From the NCBI GenBank assembly GCA_031472005.1, contig PZJY01000007.1, positions 1,488,001 through 1,552,000 on the forward strand: 64,000 bases of DNA, in the 5' to 3' direction. Below, one piece after another: positions 33,894 to 45,846 of this stretch. The notes under the pieces were generated by a model. That model had not been told where the DNA came from and did not search any database. It worked only from the letters and a program-made list of their open reading frames with translations. Source of the DNA: Tetracladium setigerum (lineage: Eukaryota > Ascomycota > Leotiomycetes > Helotiales). Numbering within the stretch: position 1 is the stretch's first letter; every line of letters starts with the position of its first letter. Made by a program: the position numbers and the translations under genes.

Positions 33894-35005
33894 GAGGGGA
33901 AGCGAAGGAGAAAATGAAAAGGAAAAAAAGGGAGGAAGGAGAGAGAAAGAAGAGATTAAATAGAGACTAGCTAGGTACAGTAGCTACTCTACTCTCGGTG
34001 CTGCACTTGCGCAATGTGGAAGCACAGGAATAGAAATCGCAGGCAGTAAATGCTGCGAGGCTGCCAATAGACGACGACGACAACGAACGACAGCTTTGTT
34101 GGTGCCAAGGACAACCGGACTTAAGTCGAAAGCTGCTTGATTCCGGTGTGGCCGATAGCACTCAACGGCATGACGGACACTCAACGGACCCCGATCCGAC
34201 GGAATGATAGGTCGGATAGAACGAAGGGGGGATGAACTGGATGCTGGCTGCTGTGAAAGATCAAATCTTACATCCTTACCGGCTGAAGCGAATGCGAGTG
34301 CGGATATAGTAAGTAGTCCTAACCCCTTCCAAAATCTAGAAAGAGACCTTGCTCCTCTAGCTATAGTAATACCAGCAACATCTATTGTATGTATAGACAG
34401 GGAAAAGGTTTTGAATGACGAGAGAGAGAGAAAGTGATTGATACTTTCGTGAACAGCACAGCTGGGGTGAGATAGTACGAGGCTGACACTCCGCTTGCTG
34501 GTGAATGGACTTGGCCGAACGATTACAGTACCTCACTCCTACAACAAAGGGACTTTAAATTTTCACTCCATAAGACCAGGTTTGCTCTCACCGCATTTAA
34601 TGACTGTATTAACTATTTTTGGAACTACTTAAACGGTACTGAGGTATTTCATCATGTATCACAAGTGCAAAGTTGATTGAAATTATTTCCTATGTATGGA
34701 GTAGATAGTGCTAGGTAATCGGTGCGAGAACCAGATATTGTACATCCAGCCACTGCCGAAGAGTCATGAAAGGTAACAATCGTCATTTTTGGCAAGGAGA
34801 TAAGGAACAAGTAAGGTGGAATGAAATGAAATTCAAGCAAGAAAGAGTCGTTTGTCTGCATTATAGAAGCCACCGAGTACTCCTGACAGATTCATAGGAA
34901 GCCACCTACTTTTCATAATCCAAAGAGAATTCATAAAGCGTGGCTTGCGTCGTACATCTATCAAGTTAGTGGATTTGAAACGAAGCTGGGTACATCCAAA
35001 AGAAC
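33894..35005. other. Intergenic, nothing recognised
   Basis: 1.1 kb between the NAPE-PLD-like gene (upstream side) and the 3' end of the SR-factor gene. No open frame with domain content. Confidence 0.6.
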
Positions 35006-36573
35006 TCACCAGTATCGTCGGCGGTAGTCATCAGCATAAGGGGGCTCTCTGGGAGGGTAATCTCTTGGAGGAGGACGGTCATATGGTGGTCGTCCATTGG
35101 CGTATGGGTCAGGAGGGAAGTCTCGGCGATAGGGGTCTTCATATCGTCCTCGTGGAGGTGGGTAGTCGTCAACTGGAGGTCCACGAGCTCTTGGGGGAGA
35201 GCGGTAACCTCCTCTACGCTCTTCATCGTAGTAGCCGCGGCGAGGCGGGCTACGGTCACGATATCCTCCGTCTCGGCGGGGTGGGCTATATCCTCCTCGT
35301 GGTCCTCGTCGGTCATAGTCATCGTATGGACGGCGAGCTGGGGATCGAGACCTGGCTCTGGTATCGCGGGGAATATCAGGTTGAGTCTGTAATCTGTTAG
35401 GAAAGGCTTGAAATCGAGGAGCACGAGAAAGTACGTTGGCAGTGCAGTGAACTTGGACTCCCTTGAATTCACGGCCATCAAGCTTTTCGACCGCGGTTTT
35501 GAGATCCGAAGCTGTCTCAAATTCAACAAAGCTTCTAAAATCGACAGTTAGCAAAGATATTCACATGACGATCGAGGCTCCACTAACCCTTTTCCATCAC
35601 GATCACGGCCAGTCTCGGAGTACACAACATCGAGGCTGGATTGACGGGCGAAATCTTTCAGGTCCTATATCCAGAGTCCATGTAAGTCGTCATCCAGGTA
35701 TGCTGAAACGCCAGGGATAGTTGTAGATCCTCCATGGTAGCTATGGGAGCCCTAAAAGTGAGAGGCCCATGGTCCAAAAATCCCGCTTGTTGAAGACTTT
35801 TGCTGTAAGGGGTTGTAACTTGACAAAACAGAAGAAAGTCGACACAGGAATAAGAAAGGCCAGGCAGGGGAATGGTCGTCAAGTCCAAGGCTGCTCAAGC
35901 AAATGCACTAGCACAACTGCAAGGCTCTGTTGTCCATAGCAGGGCATGATGCTGACCAGGACTAGACGACAATTACTGGAAGACAGCTGGTGATTACAGA
36001 GGCGTCCGATGATAAGTTGCACAGTGGCCAAATTGCAAGACTGTAGATCCAAGAGTCCGGAAGAATGAACGGGGGAGACAGACCTGCCAGCTGGTTTCAC
36101 CTGGAAGTCCAGAGATTTCCATGCGGTGAGGAGTTCGTCGGGGACGAGGTGCGGTGCGCTCAGAGGTGGGAAAGGTTTCACGACTGCGGGAACCACGAGC
36201 AAATTGAACGGTCAAGCGTTCGCCCATGAATTCCGAGCCGTGGAAGGCTACGAGAGGATATGAGTTATTGTGTCCAGGACCTGGGGTTATATGGCCATAC
36301 CGGGAACCACATCGCGCGCATCCATCGCATCGCTATATTCGATGAATCCGAAGCCATTCATAAGCTTGATTTCGGTGATCTCTCCAGTACCGTGGGTTTT
36401 GAAATGTTCCTCGACGTCAGCCTTGGTAGCTGTGGCGAGAAGGTTAGCCAGCGCGCATTACTTGTGCAGGTTTCTCGAAGACGTGAGAGGTCGAGATGAA
36501 GGAATAGCTGATGCTACATACCATTGCGCGGGAGGTTGCCCAGGTATAACCTGGTCGAAGAAACTTCAGTCAT
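35006..36573 (-). CDS. SR-family RNA-binding protein (two RRMs, RS/RGG tail)
   Basis: Six exons (36522-36573, 36301-36429, 36084-36247, 35588-35664, 35435-35534, 35006-35386), 300 aa. It is a nuclear pre-mRNA splicing or mRNP factor like Schizosaccharomyces Srp2 or yeast Npl3. RRM1 has RLYLGNLPRN (RNP2) and NGFGFIEY (RNP1). RRM2 is a pseudo-RRM with HRMEISGLP and the invariant heptad SWQDLKD. The tail is rich in RSRSPARR, RGGYSPPRR and RYEDPYRR. A 419-nt intron (35665-36083) splits SWQ|DLKD. The 48-nt intron 35387-35434 is in frame without a stop, so its retention would add 16 residues. A donor GTGAGT overlaps the stop codon region. If it is used with acceptor TTGATAG near 34963, the stop becomes a split TG|A and the protein ends one residue earlier. 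Confidence 0.92.
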
Positions 36574-37199
36574 GTTGACTGGTGATGATGATGATGATGA
36601 TGTTTGGATGGCGGGAAATGCCCTGTTGAAGAGATTGTCGCAAAGGCGGAGGGAGATGGGGAGGGGCCTTATAGTGCCTCTCGAGATAGATTTGGTCGAC
36701 GCCCGAGAGATGCAGCTGTGAGAGCAGTAGGTATCCGATAGGGCAAACAAATGTTTGTGGATGCAACCTGCGCGGGGGTTGGGGAGGAGGAGTTGACGAG
36801 ACGAGCAAGGTGAAGGCAGCCGATCGATCCCAAATCTGGGGCTAGATGATGCGCTACCAGCGCTTACGGAAGTAAGCAGCACGTGACACAGAGCTTGTTT
36901 TGATGGAGTTGACAGAGAGGATCACACAACTTTGAACCGCTCACAATCCCATAGCTTTTCATCTAGGTACATAGTCAATTATGGTATTCGTATTTTCATT
37001 GGTCTCATTAATCCCCAGCTAGGAAACACAACGCAATGCAATAACGTTGTCAACTAGAATGGCCTGGTCAGACAAAAGGCATGGATAGCAAACAAACTCC
37101 CCCGGCCCCAAGTCCACCCTAGGAAACACCCATTCTTTAATCTATTCCAACAAAAAGCAAGAGCTCGCAATAGACAGGCATTTAGCGCAAAAGTCGTCT
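36574..37199. other. Intergenic; SR-factor 5' UTR with ATC/GAT microsatellite
   Basis: A GAT-type trinucleotide repeat at about 36583-36602 lies just upstream of the SR-factor ATG, within its leader. Nothing else recognised up to the 3' end of NDC80. Confidence 0.6.
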
Positions 37200-39561
37200 T
37201 CACTTCATCTCCACATTGTGGGTATCATCCTGCACATCATCACCTCCCAACTCCTGCTCTACCTCGTCAACTACAAAGCCCTCATAGTCCTCAAGGTTCT
37301 TCTGGACGTGAACCTTAAATTTAATGATGTCGTTGAGCATCTTCTCAATCTCAGTGTGAAGTTCCTCGCGTAAAGCGTTAGCTTTGAGCGTTAATTGCTC
37401 ATACCTGCATTTATTAGTCAACAACGTCATGATACAGAAGGGGAACTTACTCAATGTTGGTGTTCATCTCGCGCTGTTCCATGAGTTGCACAGATTCCGT
37501 GAGACCAGCTCGCATCTTGGCAAGCTCCTTCTCCATCTTCTCGATTTGTGTGTCCGATGCAATCTTTTGAGTTGATGTGACCTTGGCGCTCGTTAGCAAT
37601 ATTTCACAAAGACAGATTATGTTACTTACTTCCTTGGTCTTCTCATATTCCTCCTCGGCGGCTCGTACTCTGTGCTCCAGAGCCTCAACCTCGCCTCGCT
37701 TGTCGGCAATGGCTTCCTTGATTCCATCGAGTAAATCGTGGTGTTTCATCATCTCATCCATTGCCACAGTCCGCCTCTCTGAAATTTCCCTTCTCAAAGT
37801 GGCAAGACTTGTTTTAACTTGGCCTCGGAGGTCAAGATTGAGGATATGTGCTGGCTGATAACCAGTGCCTGGATCCGCAAGCAGCCGATCACTCTCCGCA
37901 GTTCCAGCTGCGGAGGCTCCCATTTGAGACGAGGAGAAGTTGGGACCATCATTTACAGTAACTTGCAGCTCGTAGTTCTTGCCCTTTGAATTCTGTGCCG
38001 TCGCTGGAATCAAGCCAATCTGGTAACCGAGGCTGTTATACTTGTCAACCATTCTCTCGAGTTCCTCCAGCTTTCGGCTGGCTTCAGACTCTTTCTCTGT
38101 AACGCGCTTCTTGACGTCTTCAAGCCGCAAGGAGGTTGATTCGATGGTTTTTTGAAGTCGTTCTCGTTCCGTGTTCATTCGATCAATGTCAGCGGTGCTG
38201 ATGCCCTGGTCGTCCACTGCCCTCTGCAAGCTCGTCCTCTCCTCGTCGGCTTCCTTTAATTCTTGCAAAACTTTGTCCAACTCTTCCTGCAAAAATTGGA
38301 TCCTCGATTCGTATTTCTCTGATTTCTGGTTCATGCGGTTGTCGAACTCTTCAAATTTGACCTTGTCCTCTTCCATAATCTTGAAATTGCGGTCCAAAGT
38401 TGCAACATCGGATCCGGACTTTTCAAGTTGCTCGATATCTTTTTGTAACCGCTCGTGCTCGCCTTCCAGGATCTGAAGTTCATCCAGATATTTAGAATTC
38501 GACATGTCAAATTCTCTGGCCATGATCTCAATATGTGGAGCGAGAACTCGATCTTGGTCTTCGTCACCAGCATCTTCATCCATGGACAACCAATCTCGAT
38601 ATGCACGGCTAAGGAAGTTGAACTGGATTCGATCACCACTGACATCGACGCCACTCTCAGCGCATGCATCGTCGTAATGATTTGCGCCATATCCATCCAT
38701 CATCAGAGCGAGTTGCATCATCCAGTGCAAGAGACCAAGAAACAAATTCCAGGAGTTGGCCGATCCGACAGCGGCAATTTGGCTTTTGGTGATGTTCTTG
38801 TGGAATGGATATCGTAGCTGTAACAGAATAGGCGGCACTTCTTGATCAATATTTTTCTGGAAGCGATAGCTGGGGTCGATTCGGTGATACAACCACTGAA
38901 ACATCATCGTGAAATCCTTCTGAGTTGGTGATTTCAACGAGTTTTGAGTTATCGAATGCTTCATCTCCATATCGAAATTGTTTTGCGCCATGTAATCAAG
39001 CAGCTCCTGGCAGATCCTGGCTTGAAAACTGCGATCTCGTAAAGGTCGCGGATCGTTGCGTATACCCGCGGGCTGTGGTTGTTGTTGGAAGAAGCTCTGC
39101 CGGGCGCCGGGTCCACCTGTAGAGTTTCGAGACTTGTAAACACTGCTACTTCTTCTCTCGTTTTCTTCTCTAGATGACTGTCCCATTCCCCCAGGCGCAT
39201 AGCTCTTTCTTCCACCACTATTGTTCTGGAAGGATGTGCGTTTGATCGAAGACATTCCAATATCCGCCAAATTTGCACCCGAGGACGATCGCTGGAACAT
39301 AGGCTGGTTTGGTCGCGGGGGAGCGAGGGATTGTCGGGAGCCAGACATGGTTCTGGCATGGCTTCCTGTAAAGGGCGCATTGTTGCCAGACATGGAGTTG
39401 GATCGCTTCATTGCAGATGCTGGTTGGGGAAGATTTGAGTTGTAGCTGATGCCGCCGAGAGTCTGCGATCATTTTGTGAGCATGTAAACAAGAAAGAAGA
39501 ATTCGGCGCAACCCACCTCACGATTTCGGCGCACGGAGAACAGGCCAGTGTCCTGAGACAT
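37200..39561 (-). CDS. NDC80: Kinetochore protein Ndc80 (Hec1)
   Basis: Four exons (39517-39561, 37630-39462, 37451-37581, 37200-37404), 737 aa, intact. Ndc80 is the microtubule-binding subunit of the NDC80 complex at the outer kinetochore. A basic, Ser-rich N-terminal tail of about 130 residues (RRNRETLGG, SRQSLAPPRPNQP) precedes a calponin-homology domain. That domain includes DPRPLRDRSFQARICQELL, DFTMMFQWLYHRIDPSY and NSWNLFLGLLHWMMQLA. Long coiled coils follow, with a probable loop near NSKGKNYELQV. The first exon has 15 codons. It is divergent from PEX14 with 395 bases between start codons. Confidence 0.96.
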
Positions 39562-39956
39562 TTTGGTAGTCTTGAAGACCAGAGTAGATTTAGCGATGCG
39601 ATAGCGATTGTAAGTTATGCGATGCTGGTTATTTAGAAGTTGTAAGAGGTTTTGTGTCGCAAAAGTAGTAGTTGGGGTCTGTGGTTGTCATGCTGGATTG
39701 GGAGTAAACAATAACAAAGCCAAGACCCCTAGCGTGACGGAGAGCATGGCGGTTAAAAAGTGGAGCCGAGTCCCTTGTATCTTCTCTCGTCACGCTCCTC
39801 CGAGCCTCGGTTCCGGCCACCGACCTTTTTCGGAAGCTGCGCTGCTTCATTCCCCAGAATCAGAGAAGTGTCTCCCTTCTCTGAAGCGCATCATCAACAC
39901 AATAACACAACTTTCGTTGCTGGTCGTGGGTGTCTGATAACACCAAGGATTACGCC
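39562..39956. promoter_or_regulatory. Divergent promoter between NDC80 and PEX14
   Basis: 395 bases between two opposed ATGs. No MluI box was found here, unlike in the other cell-cycle promoters of the window. Confidence 0.5.
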
Positions 39957-41155
39957 ATGACTATCCGCGAAGATCTGGTAGCGTCTGCTGTACGTTCTTG
40001 CGCTCCAACCGATACAGGGTCGATTGCTAACATCAACAGGTTACATGTGAGAACGAGAACTTCTTCTAGATAGCCTCATTAGGAAATACTGATTTCGAGT
40101 TCTAGTCCTGCAAGATCCTAGCGTTGCCGGCTCTCCAATCGAGAATCGCATAGCATTCCTACAATCCAAGAATCTCACACAAGAGGAGGTCGATGCGGCT
40201 TTGGGAAGAGCAACTGGGGAATCATCACCTTCGAATTATGGAGGCTATGCGCCTCCCCCACAAGCAGTCCGACAACCTCAACCCGGCTATGGAGGATATC
40301 AGCAATATCCATGGCAGCAACCACCGCCTCCAGAGTTACCTCGTCGGGATTGGAGGGATTGGTTCATTATGGCGACAGTCATGGGAGGGGTTGGATATGG
40401 GGTCTACACAGTTGCAAAGGTAGGTCTCTGCAGATTGCACGCTTGGCTGTACTGACAAATTGCAGCGATACGTCTACCCGATGATTGCACCTCCAACACC
40501 ACCGCAGTTAGAACAAGACAAGAAAGCCATCGATGACTCGTTTGAGAAGGCGTTTTCGCTTCTGGATCAGCTGGCAAAAGATACCGAAGAACTTAAGGCG
40601 GCAGAACAAGCCAGAACTGAACGGTTGGATACCGCTCTGACAGAAGTGGAAAATGTCATTGGCGAGTTAAAGAGCGCAAGCAAACGGAGGGAGGATGAGT
40701 CTAGACGCATCAACGACGAAGTTCGTGGGCTCAAGGATTTGATTCCAAGAGCTATGGAGGGACAGAAAGAATCAACCGACAAGAGACTACAGGAGCTCAA
40801 TACCGAGCTTAAGAGTCTGAAGACCTTGATGGGACAGAGAATGAACCCAACAACGTCAAACGCCACTTCCTATAGCCGACCTACCTCCACGACCCAGACA
40901 CCGACCATGGCTCCCAGCAATGTGATCAATGGTGCGTTTTCGAATGATTCTACGCCGAAGCCAGCGTCAGTCAGTAATTCCATTGGAACCGAAGGAGTTG
41001 CATCCATCCAAGCGCGCAGTTCAAGCCCTTTCGGTACCGGCGCCCCAGCTAGCAGAGCGGCTATTCCATCATGGCAAATGGCTGCCCATAAAAGTACTGG
41101 CTCGGTGAATACAGTTGGAAGTTCAAGCGGGCCATCGGAAATCAGTGGTTCATAA
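39957..41155 (+). CDS. PEX14: Peroxin-14, peroxisomal import docking factor
   Basis: Four exons (39957-39989, a 7-nt microexon 40040-40046, 40106-40419, 40466-41155), 347 aa. Pex14 docks cargo-loaded Pex5 at the peroxisome membrane. The N-terminal Pex14 domain reads REDLVASAV-TFLQDPSV then PIENRIAFLQSKNLTQEEVD, with the conserved Phe-Leu core. A Pro/Tyr/Gln-rich linker, one transmembrane segment (DWFIMATVMGGVGYGVYTVA) and a coiled coil (about 150-250) follow, then a Ser/Thr-rich tail. The 7-nt exon GTTACAT is required: without it the frame is lost and the Val-Thr-Phe of the domain core is missing. It is flanked by an AG before and GTGAGA after. Confidence 0.95.
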
Positions 41156-41782
41156 TGTGTAGGAACAGAGAGGCTGGATGGTCAAGGAGGCTGGCATAGG
41201 GAGGCGTTATTGGTGTATGAGGGCCATTTGGATAATGAAATGTAACTTTATCATCCTTACGAGAAGAAATCTGTCCTCTAACAGTAGTTGCAAAGTACTG
41301 GTTCTGACGTGTATCAACTCTCGCAAGACTGACTCAAAGTGGTAAGGCGCATCATCTGAAGTACCAGTATTTTTTGTCAGCCTCGTCTCCCAGTACATCA
41401 ACTACAATCTCACAGCTGCTAGTTAATGGTAATATAAACAATTTTGTGTATGAAAATAAATAGTGGATTGCGCTTATAACCAAAGAAAACCCTTCGCCCG
41501 TCTAGACATATGCCACTAAATACGAATGACTGGTTGAGAGTGGTTAAAAAATGCCGAGGCAGACCATCAAATGTCTTTCTTGAGATCAGCCTCGTGCCAC
41601 CATACTTTCGATCAGGAGGCCCTGCTCGCGACCAATCTATAATAGCTCACCCTACTTTTAGCTTCGAACCGGTAGAAATATCTATGATGGCAACAATATT
41701 TTCTCTTTCTTTCCCTCCGTCCCTCGTCATAAATCAACCCCTTTCCGTCTCCTAATCTCACGTCCCACACGATCTTCAAACA
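41156..41782. other. Intergenic, nothing recognised
   Basis: Tandem spacer of about 630 bases between PEX14 and the esterase gene. Confidence 0.6.
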
Positions 41783-43212
41783 ATGACGACCAGCACGCTG
41801 ATAGCGATCCTGCCCAAAATTCCTCTCATAGGTAAAACAGCACTATTCCACACGCTTGGATTCTCAGAACAATCCAAACACTGGGATCTTCGCACCGAGC
41901 TCACAATCAGCATCCTTCGCTCCTTCATCCATGATCCGCACCTCCCAATATCCCAACTCCAGAAATTATCTCTGGGGGACAGGGAAGCGGTCAAGGGCCG
42001 GATATGGGTCAGTCGAGTGACCATGCCGGTGCCAGAAGAGGACCATCTTCGGCAGTCCTTATTTTCTGCAATTGAAGCGCTGAAAGAACCGGGTGAACAG
42101 AAAGGAGGGTTTACAGAGCCCGAAATGCTTCCTGTGGAGGCGGAATGGACTGGATATCGCGGGGTGCCACGTCAAATTCGGGGGAACTTCGAGCATCAGA
42201 GGGGGAGAAGTATAAGGAGATGATGCGAGAAGTCACTTCTCCAACCACGGTTCTCTATTTTCACGGAGGGGCTTATTACCTGATGGATCCTGTGACGCAT
42301 CGTCCTACGACGAAGAAATTGGCGAAATTGACGAAAGGTCGTTGTTTCTCTGTTCGATATCGACTTGCTCCTCAAAACCCATTTCCGGCTGCTCTTTTGG
42401 ATGCGTTGGTGTCTTACTTCACGTTGTTGTACCCTACGGCGGGTTCGTTTCATGAACCTGTAGAGGCCAGACACATAGTTTTCGCAGGAGATAGTGCAGG
42501 TGGAAATCTCTGTCTTGTTCTCATTCAAACGCTTTTACAATTCCGGAGGCAAGGTGTGAAAATTACCTGGAACGGCCAGGAACGCGAAGTTCCCCTTCCA
42601 GCCGGCGTAGCAACTTGTTCAGCTTGGGCAGATGTCACACATTCCTCGCCATCTTGCGAAACAAACAAAAATTTCGACTACCTACCTGCCCGTAGCGTAA
42701 ATCCGAATGGGTATACTTTCCCAAGTGATTCCATCTGGCCTACTACGCCGCCACGAAACAACCTGTACGCCGAAGACGCCATGCTCTGCCATCCCTTAGT
42801 ATCGCCTCTCGTAGCGAAGAGTTGGGAAGGGAGTTGTCCGCTGTGGATTGAGACCGGAGAGGAGATACTCACAGATGAAAGCAAATTCATTGCTTCAAAG
42901 GCGGCTGGACAGGGTGTCAAGGTAGTGTATGATGAATATGGGAGCATGCCGCATTGTTTCGCGATGTTGTTGGAGAATTTACCTGCTTCAAGATACTTCT
43001 TTGATAGATGGGCAAAGTTCATTGGGAATGTTGTTGAGAAACCGGATAGCGTTGAGTATAGGGGGACAAAGATAGAAGCGAAGACTTTGAGGGAGGAGGT
43101 TGTGGACTTAGAGACTATGTGTGCATTTACTGAGCAAGATGTAATGGGATGGATGCGCGAGAGAGTGGTAAGGATGAGTGGGAAACGGGCAGGTGCTCTT
43201 GCAAAGTTGTAA
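41783..43212 (+). CDS. Alpha/beta-hydrolase, HSL-type esterase/lipase, with one apparent frameshift
   Basis: Single exon, 476 aa if one missing G is restored. It is a hormone-sensitive-lipase-like esterase acting on short acyl esters; the true substrate is unknown. The oxyanion motif is YFHGGAYYLMDP, the nucleophile elbow GDSAGGN, the acid lies near ETGEEILTDES, and the His is in SMPHCFAML. The N-terminal cap part is SILRSFIHDPHLPISQLQKL. The frame changes at the G run 42161-42164: EWTGYR continues as GGATSNSGELRASEGEKYKE only with one more G. The two overlapping frames make the split evident. The ATG at 41783 follows a CT-rich leader. Confidence 0.87.
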
Positions 43213-43971
43213 GGTGTTGTGCGAATCTTTTCAAGAACAGACATCGTGCTTTTGAGATAAATATTAGATGGAGACATATGGGAGCAAGAGTTGGGAATTG
43301 GCGCTCAAGATGAGACGTTATGTTTTATGAAAACTTTAATCATGTCCTATGAAGTTGTTAGAATACTCAAAACTTTAATCTTCTTTCGGCATCTGATAAT
43401 TACGTATAAGGAAATACTTAAATCTAGAAGCAGGCAATCGTGCTCTTGTATAGGTAGGTAATCAACGTAGCAGGTGATTAAGACAACTTAGTTGCATTTC
43501 CTAACTCTTAGATTGTAAGGGTTGGGACATAACGAGGAATCGCAACAATGGCATAAGTAAAATCAGATTTTAGACTTGTATTTTCTTTTTCATTCGGGTC
43601 TGAGGAACAACGTAATACTTGCGAACAAGAATGAATTGGGCAACAAGTTCCATTCTCAACTTGACATCGTCTTCTTGGGCATGCAGATGCAACATCCTTG
43701 GACTGAAAAGTGTGCAATATCCAAGATCTGCTGATGGATTGTGCTTTGACGAGAGATCTAAGATGCTTTGACTATTCGCTAGGCATTCGTTCCGTACTTC
43801 CTGTGCCCTTATAGAAACCCCTCGGTGACGATTCTAGGTATGGCGTTGGAGTCGTCGCCATGGGCCAGTACGTGGACTGAAATCGTCAGTATCGATACCT
43901 CCTGGCATCTCGATATCGGACGGTCGAGACTTTCAAGGAAAATACATTTTCCATTGTCAATCAATCGTTGT
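43213..43971. other. Intergenic between convergent genes, nothing recognised
   Basis: About 760 bases between the esterase and DUO1 3' ends. No supported gene. Confidence 0.6.
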
Positions 43972-44769
43972 TCATTTCGTTCCTCTTGCCCGCCCTCTGG
44001 CAATGCCTCTTCCAATACCAGTACCAGTATTTGCTCCCCCTCGCGCAGACGGAGCTTGCAAGCTTCCCCTCGAACTTCCAGCCGTACTACTTGACCTGCT
44101 CAGACCATATCCAGAGCTTGATGCACCAGTTCTCCCAACCCCTCTTCCCCTCCCTCTCGTGCCTCTCGTGCCCCTGGCAGCAGTACCAGCCTGTCTCTGC
44201 CTCTCTTCATCCTCTGCTTTTCGCCTGGCTTCCTCCCGCCTCCTCTCTTCCTCCGCTGCTCTCCTCTCTGCAGCTTGTACTTTCAGCACCTGTTCGTTCT
44301 CTATGTCTGCGACATCTTGGGTTGCGCCTTTCCAGTTGGGATTGAGAATTAGGCGTTGGTTGTGTTCTGTTTGGGAGAGAATGCGGACCCAGGTATTTAG
44401 GAGTGTAGAGGCGGAGTTCACTGTGGTTGAGACGGTCTACACAAAAGTGTTAGTACAGAGAACTACACACAGAGAAGGATGGCGCAAACACACATTCATA
44501 TTCCCAGTCGCACACTCCAAACTCGTCACAACTCCCTCAATAACATTATTAATACTCCTCACACTCTCCAGCTCTCTCCTCAAAGCAGCTTCCTTCGCAG
44601 CTTCAGCATCGTATTTCGATTCCTCCTTGCGTTGTGGTTGTGGTTCAGTGGTTTTGGTTGGTATGGTCCTCTGCTGGTGCTTGGAAACTTTGGATGGCGA
44701 TGCGAATAGATCTGCTGTGTCTTCTTCTGAGGATGAGAAGTCTAATCTGCCATGGTTTGGGGTCGACAT
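43972..44769 (-). CDS. DUO1: DASH complex subunit Duo1
   Basis: Two exons (44494-44769, 43972-44436), 246 aa. Duo1 is part of the DASH/Dam1 ring that couples kinetochores to microtubule ends. The N terminus has an acidic phospho-site-like motif (LDFSSSEEDTADLFASP). The family core spans the intron: ALRRELESVRSINNVIEGVV, then STLLNTWVRILSQTEHNQRL and NPNWKGATQD. A charged helix (AAERRAAEEERRREEAR) and an RG-rich tail (RGTRGTRGRGRG) follow. The 57-nt intron is flanked by GTGTGT and TGTAG and keeps phase 0. An ACGCGT box lies about 50 bases upstream of the ATG. Confidence 0.88.
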
Positions 44770-45846
44770 ATTGGGTGGAGCCTCGATGTATGGGGGTTTG
44801 CGGGTTGAATTCTTGATATGACGCGTAAATTCGCGGTAGTTGTTGAAAGGAGGGGTGTTTCGTGTGTTGATGCGGCTCGCTTGGAGAAGGGATGCAGATC
44901 TGGGAAATCGAGAGTGGAACTGGGGAAGTGATTTTTGTAAACAACACATCAAATAAGTTATTTTTTGTACAATAAATGTGAACAGACTCTAACAAATTAA
45001 ATCCGGAGATGTTTATAAAAATTCAAAATCAATTGTTTTGCAAGATCTCTGCTCTAGAAGTGTATAGGCTCAGTGAAGCAACCAAGACCATAACCGTCTT
45101 CTTGATTGATACATTAAGATAGAACGAACGTTGAGTTCCACTAGAATATACTAGCAAAAATGAGGATGAAATGGAGAGTAATCCTATTTGCCAGAGGGTG
45201 AACGGAGCGACGTTGTTAAGTTAATTAGATATGTGCATTGGTATGTATACTGGCGAACCGTCCCTCCTGGCTTCAGGACGAGGAAGGCTTCTTAGATATA
45301 CATTGAGGGGGACATCGAAACAAATTGTGTATGCAATGGCACACCATATATTTTTTAATCGGTTGAAGAGGGATCAAATCAAGGGTATTGAGGACGAAAG
45401 TCAGATATTTTGATGTTCTGATGTTGAGATGGAAGTAAATAACGCTAAGAAATGTGTTTCTCGAATGCCGGTCGCCCTGCCAAGGCGCTTGCGTTGTCAA
45501 AAAAGAGGCGGCTGGTGATGCCCAAGTTCAACCTCCCGCATTTCACAGATCGTCAACCTCATCATCACACTCTGCTATTTTTCTTCCCTTTATACTCCAC
45601 ACTGCAACTTAACATATTAATATATCGCAATCGCTGAATTACGGATTGCAATCAACAAATTCCTTCTCCTTCGCAATTATTAGGCTTTTGCAATTCGGCT
45701 TTGTCCTTCCTTGGCAGTTGTCACTTTGGACGTCAACAATCACCCGTCCCGTCTGATTTTGCGACTGGCAACAACAAAGTCACCTTTCACCTTTCACCTT
45801 TCAAACAACTACCTTGATTAGCCGATAGCAATCAAGCTCCTCCATC
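44770..45846. other. Divergent intergenic region of DUO1 and the Ser/Thr/Pro-rich gene
   Basis: 1.1 kb. Contains the ACGCGT box near DUO1 and three CACCTTT heptamers at about 45780-45803, some 45 bases before the next ATG. No gene supported. Confidence 0.5.
44821..44826 (-). promoter_or_regulatory. MluI cell-cycle box upstream of DUO1
   Basis: ACGCGT, the binding core of MBF-type G1/S factors, 52 bases upstream of the DUO1 start codon. The short site is only suggestive alone, but a cell-cycle gene follows. Confidence 0.4.

Noticed and set aside
42145..43212. Esterase starting at 42145 as a shorter complete gene
   Set aside because: The upstream frame from 41783 encodes the family's usual N-terminal cap and joins exactly with one added G, so the longer model is better.
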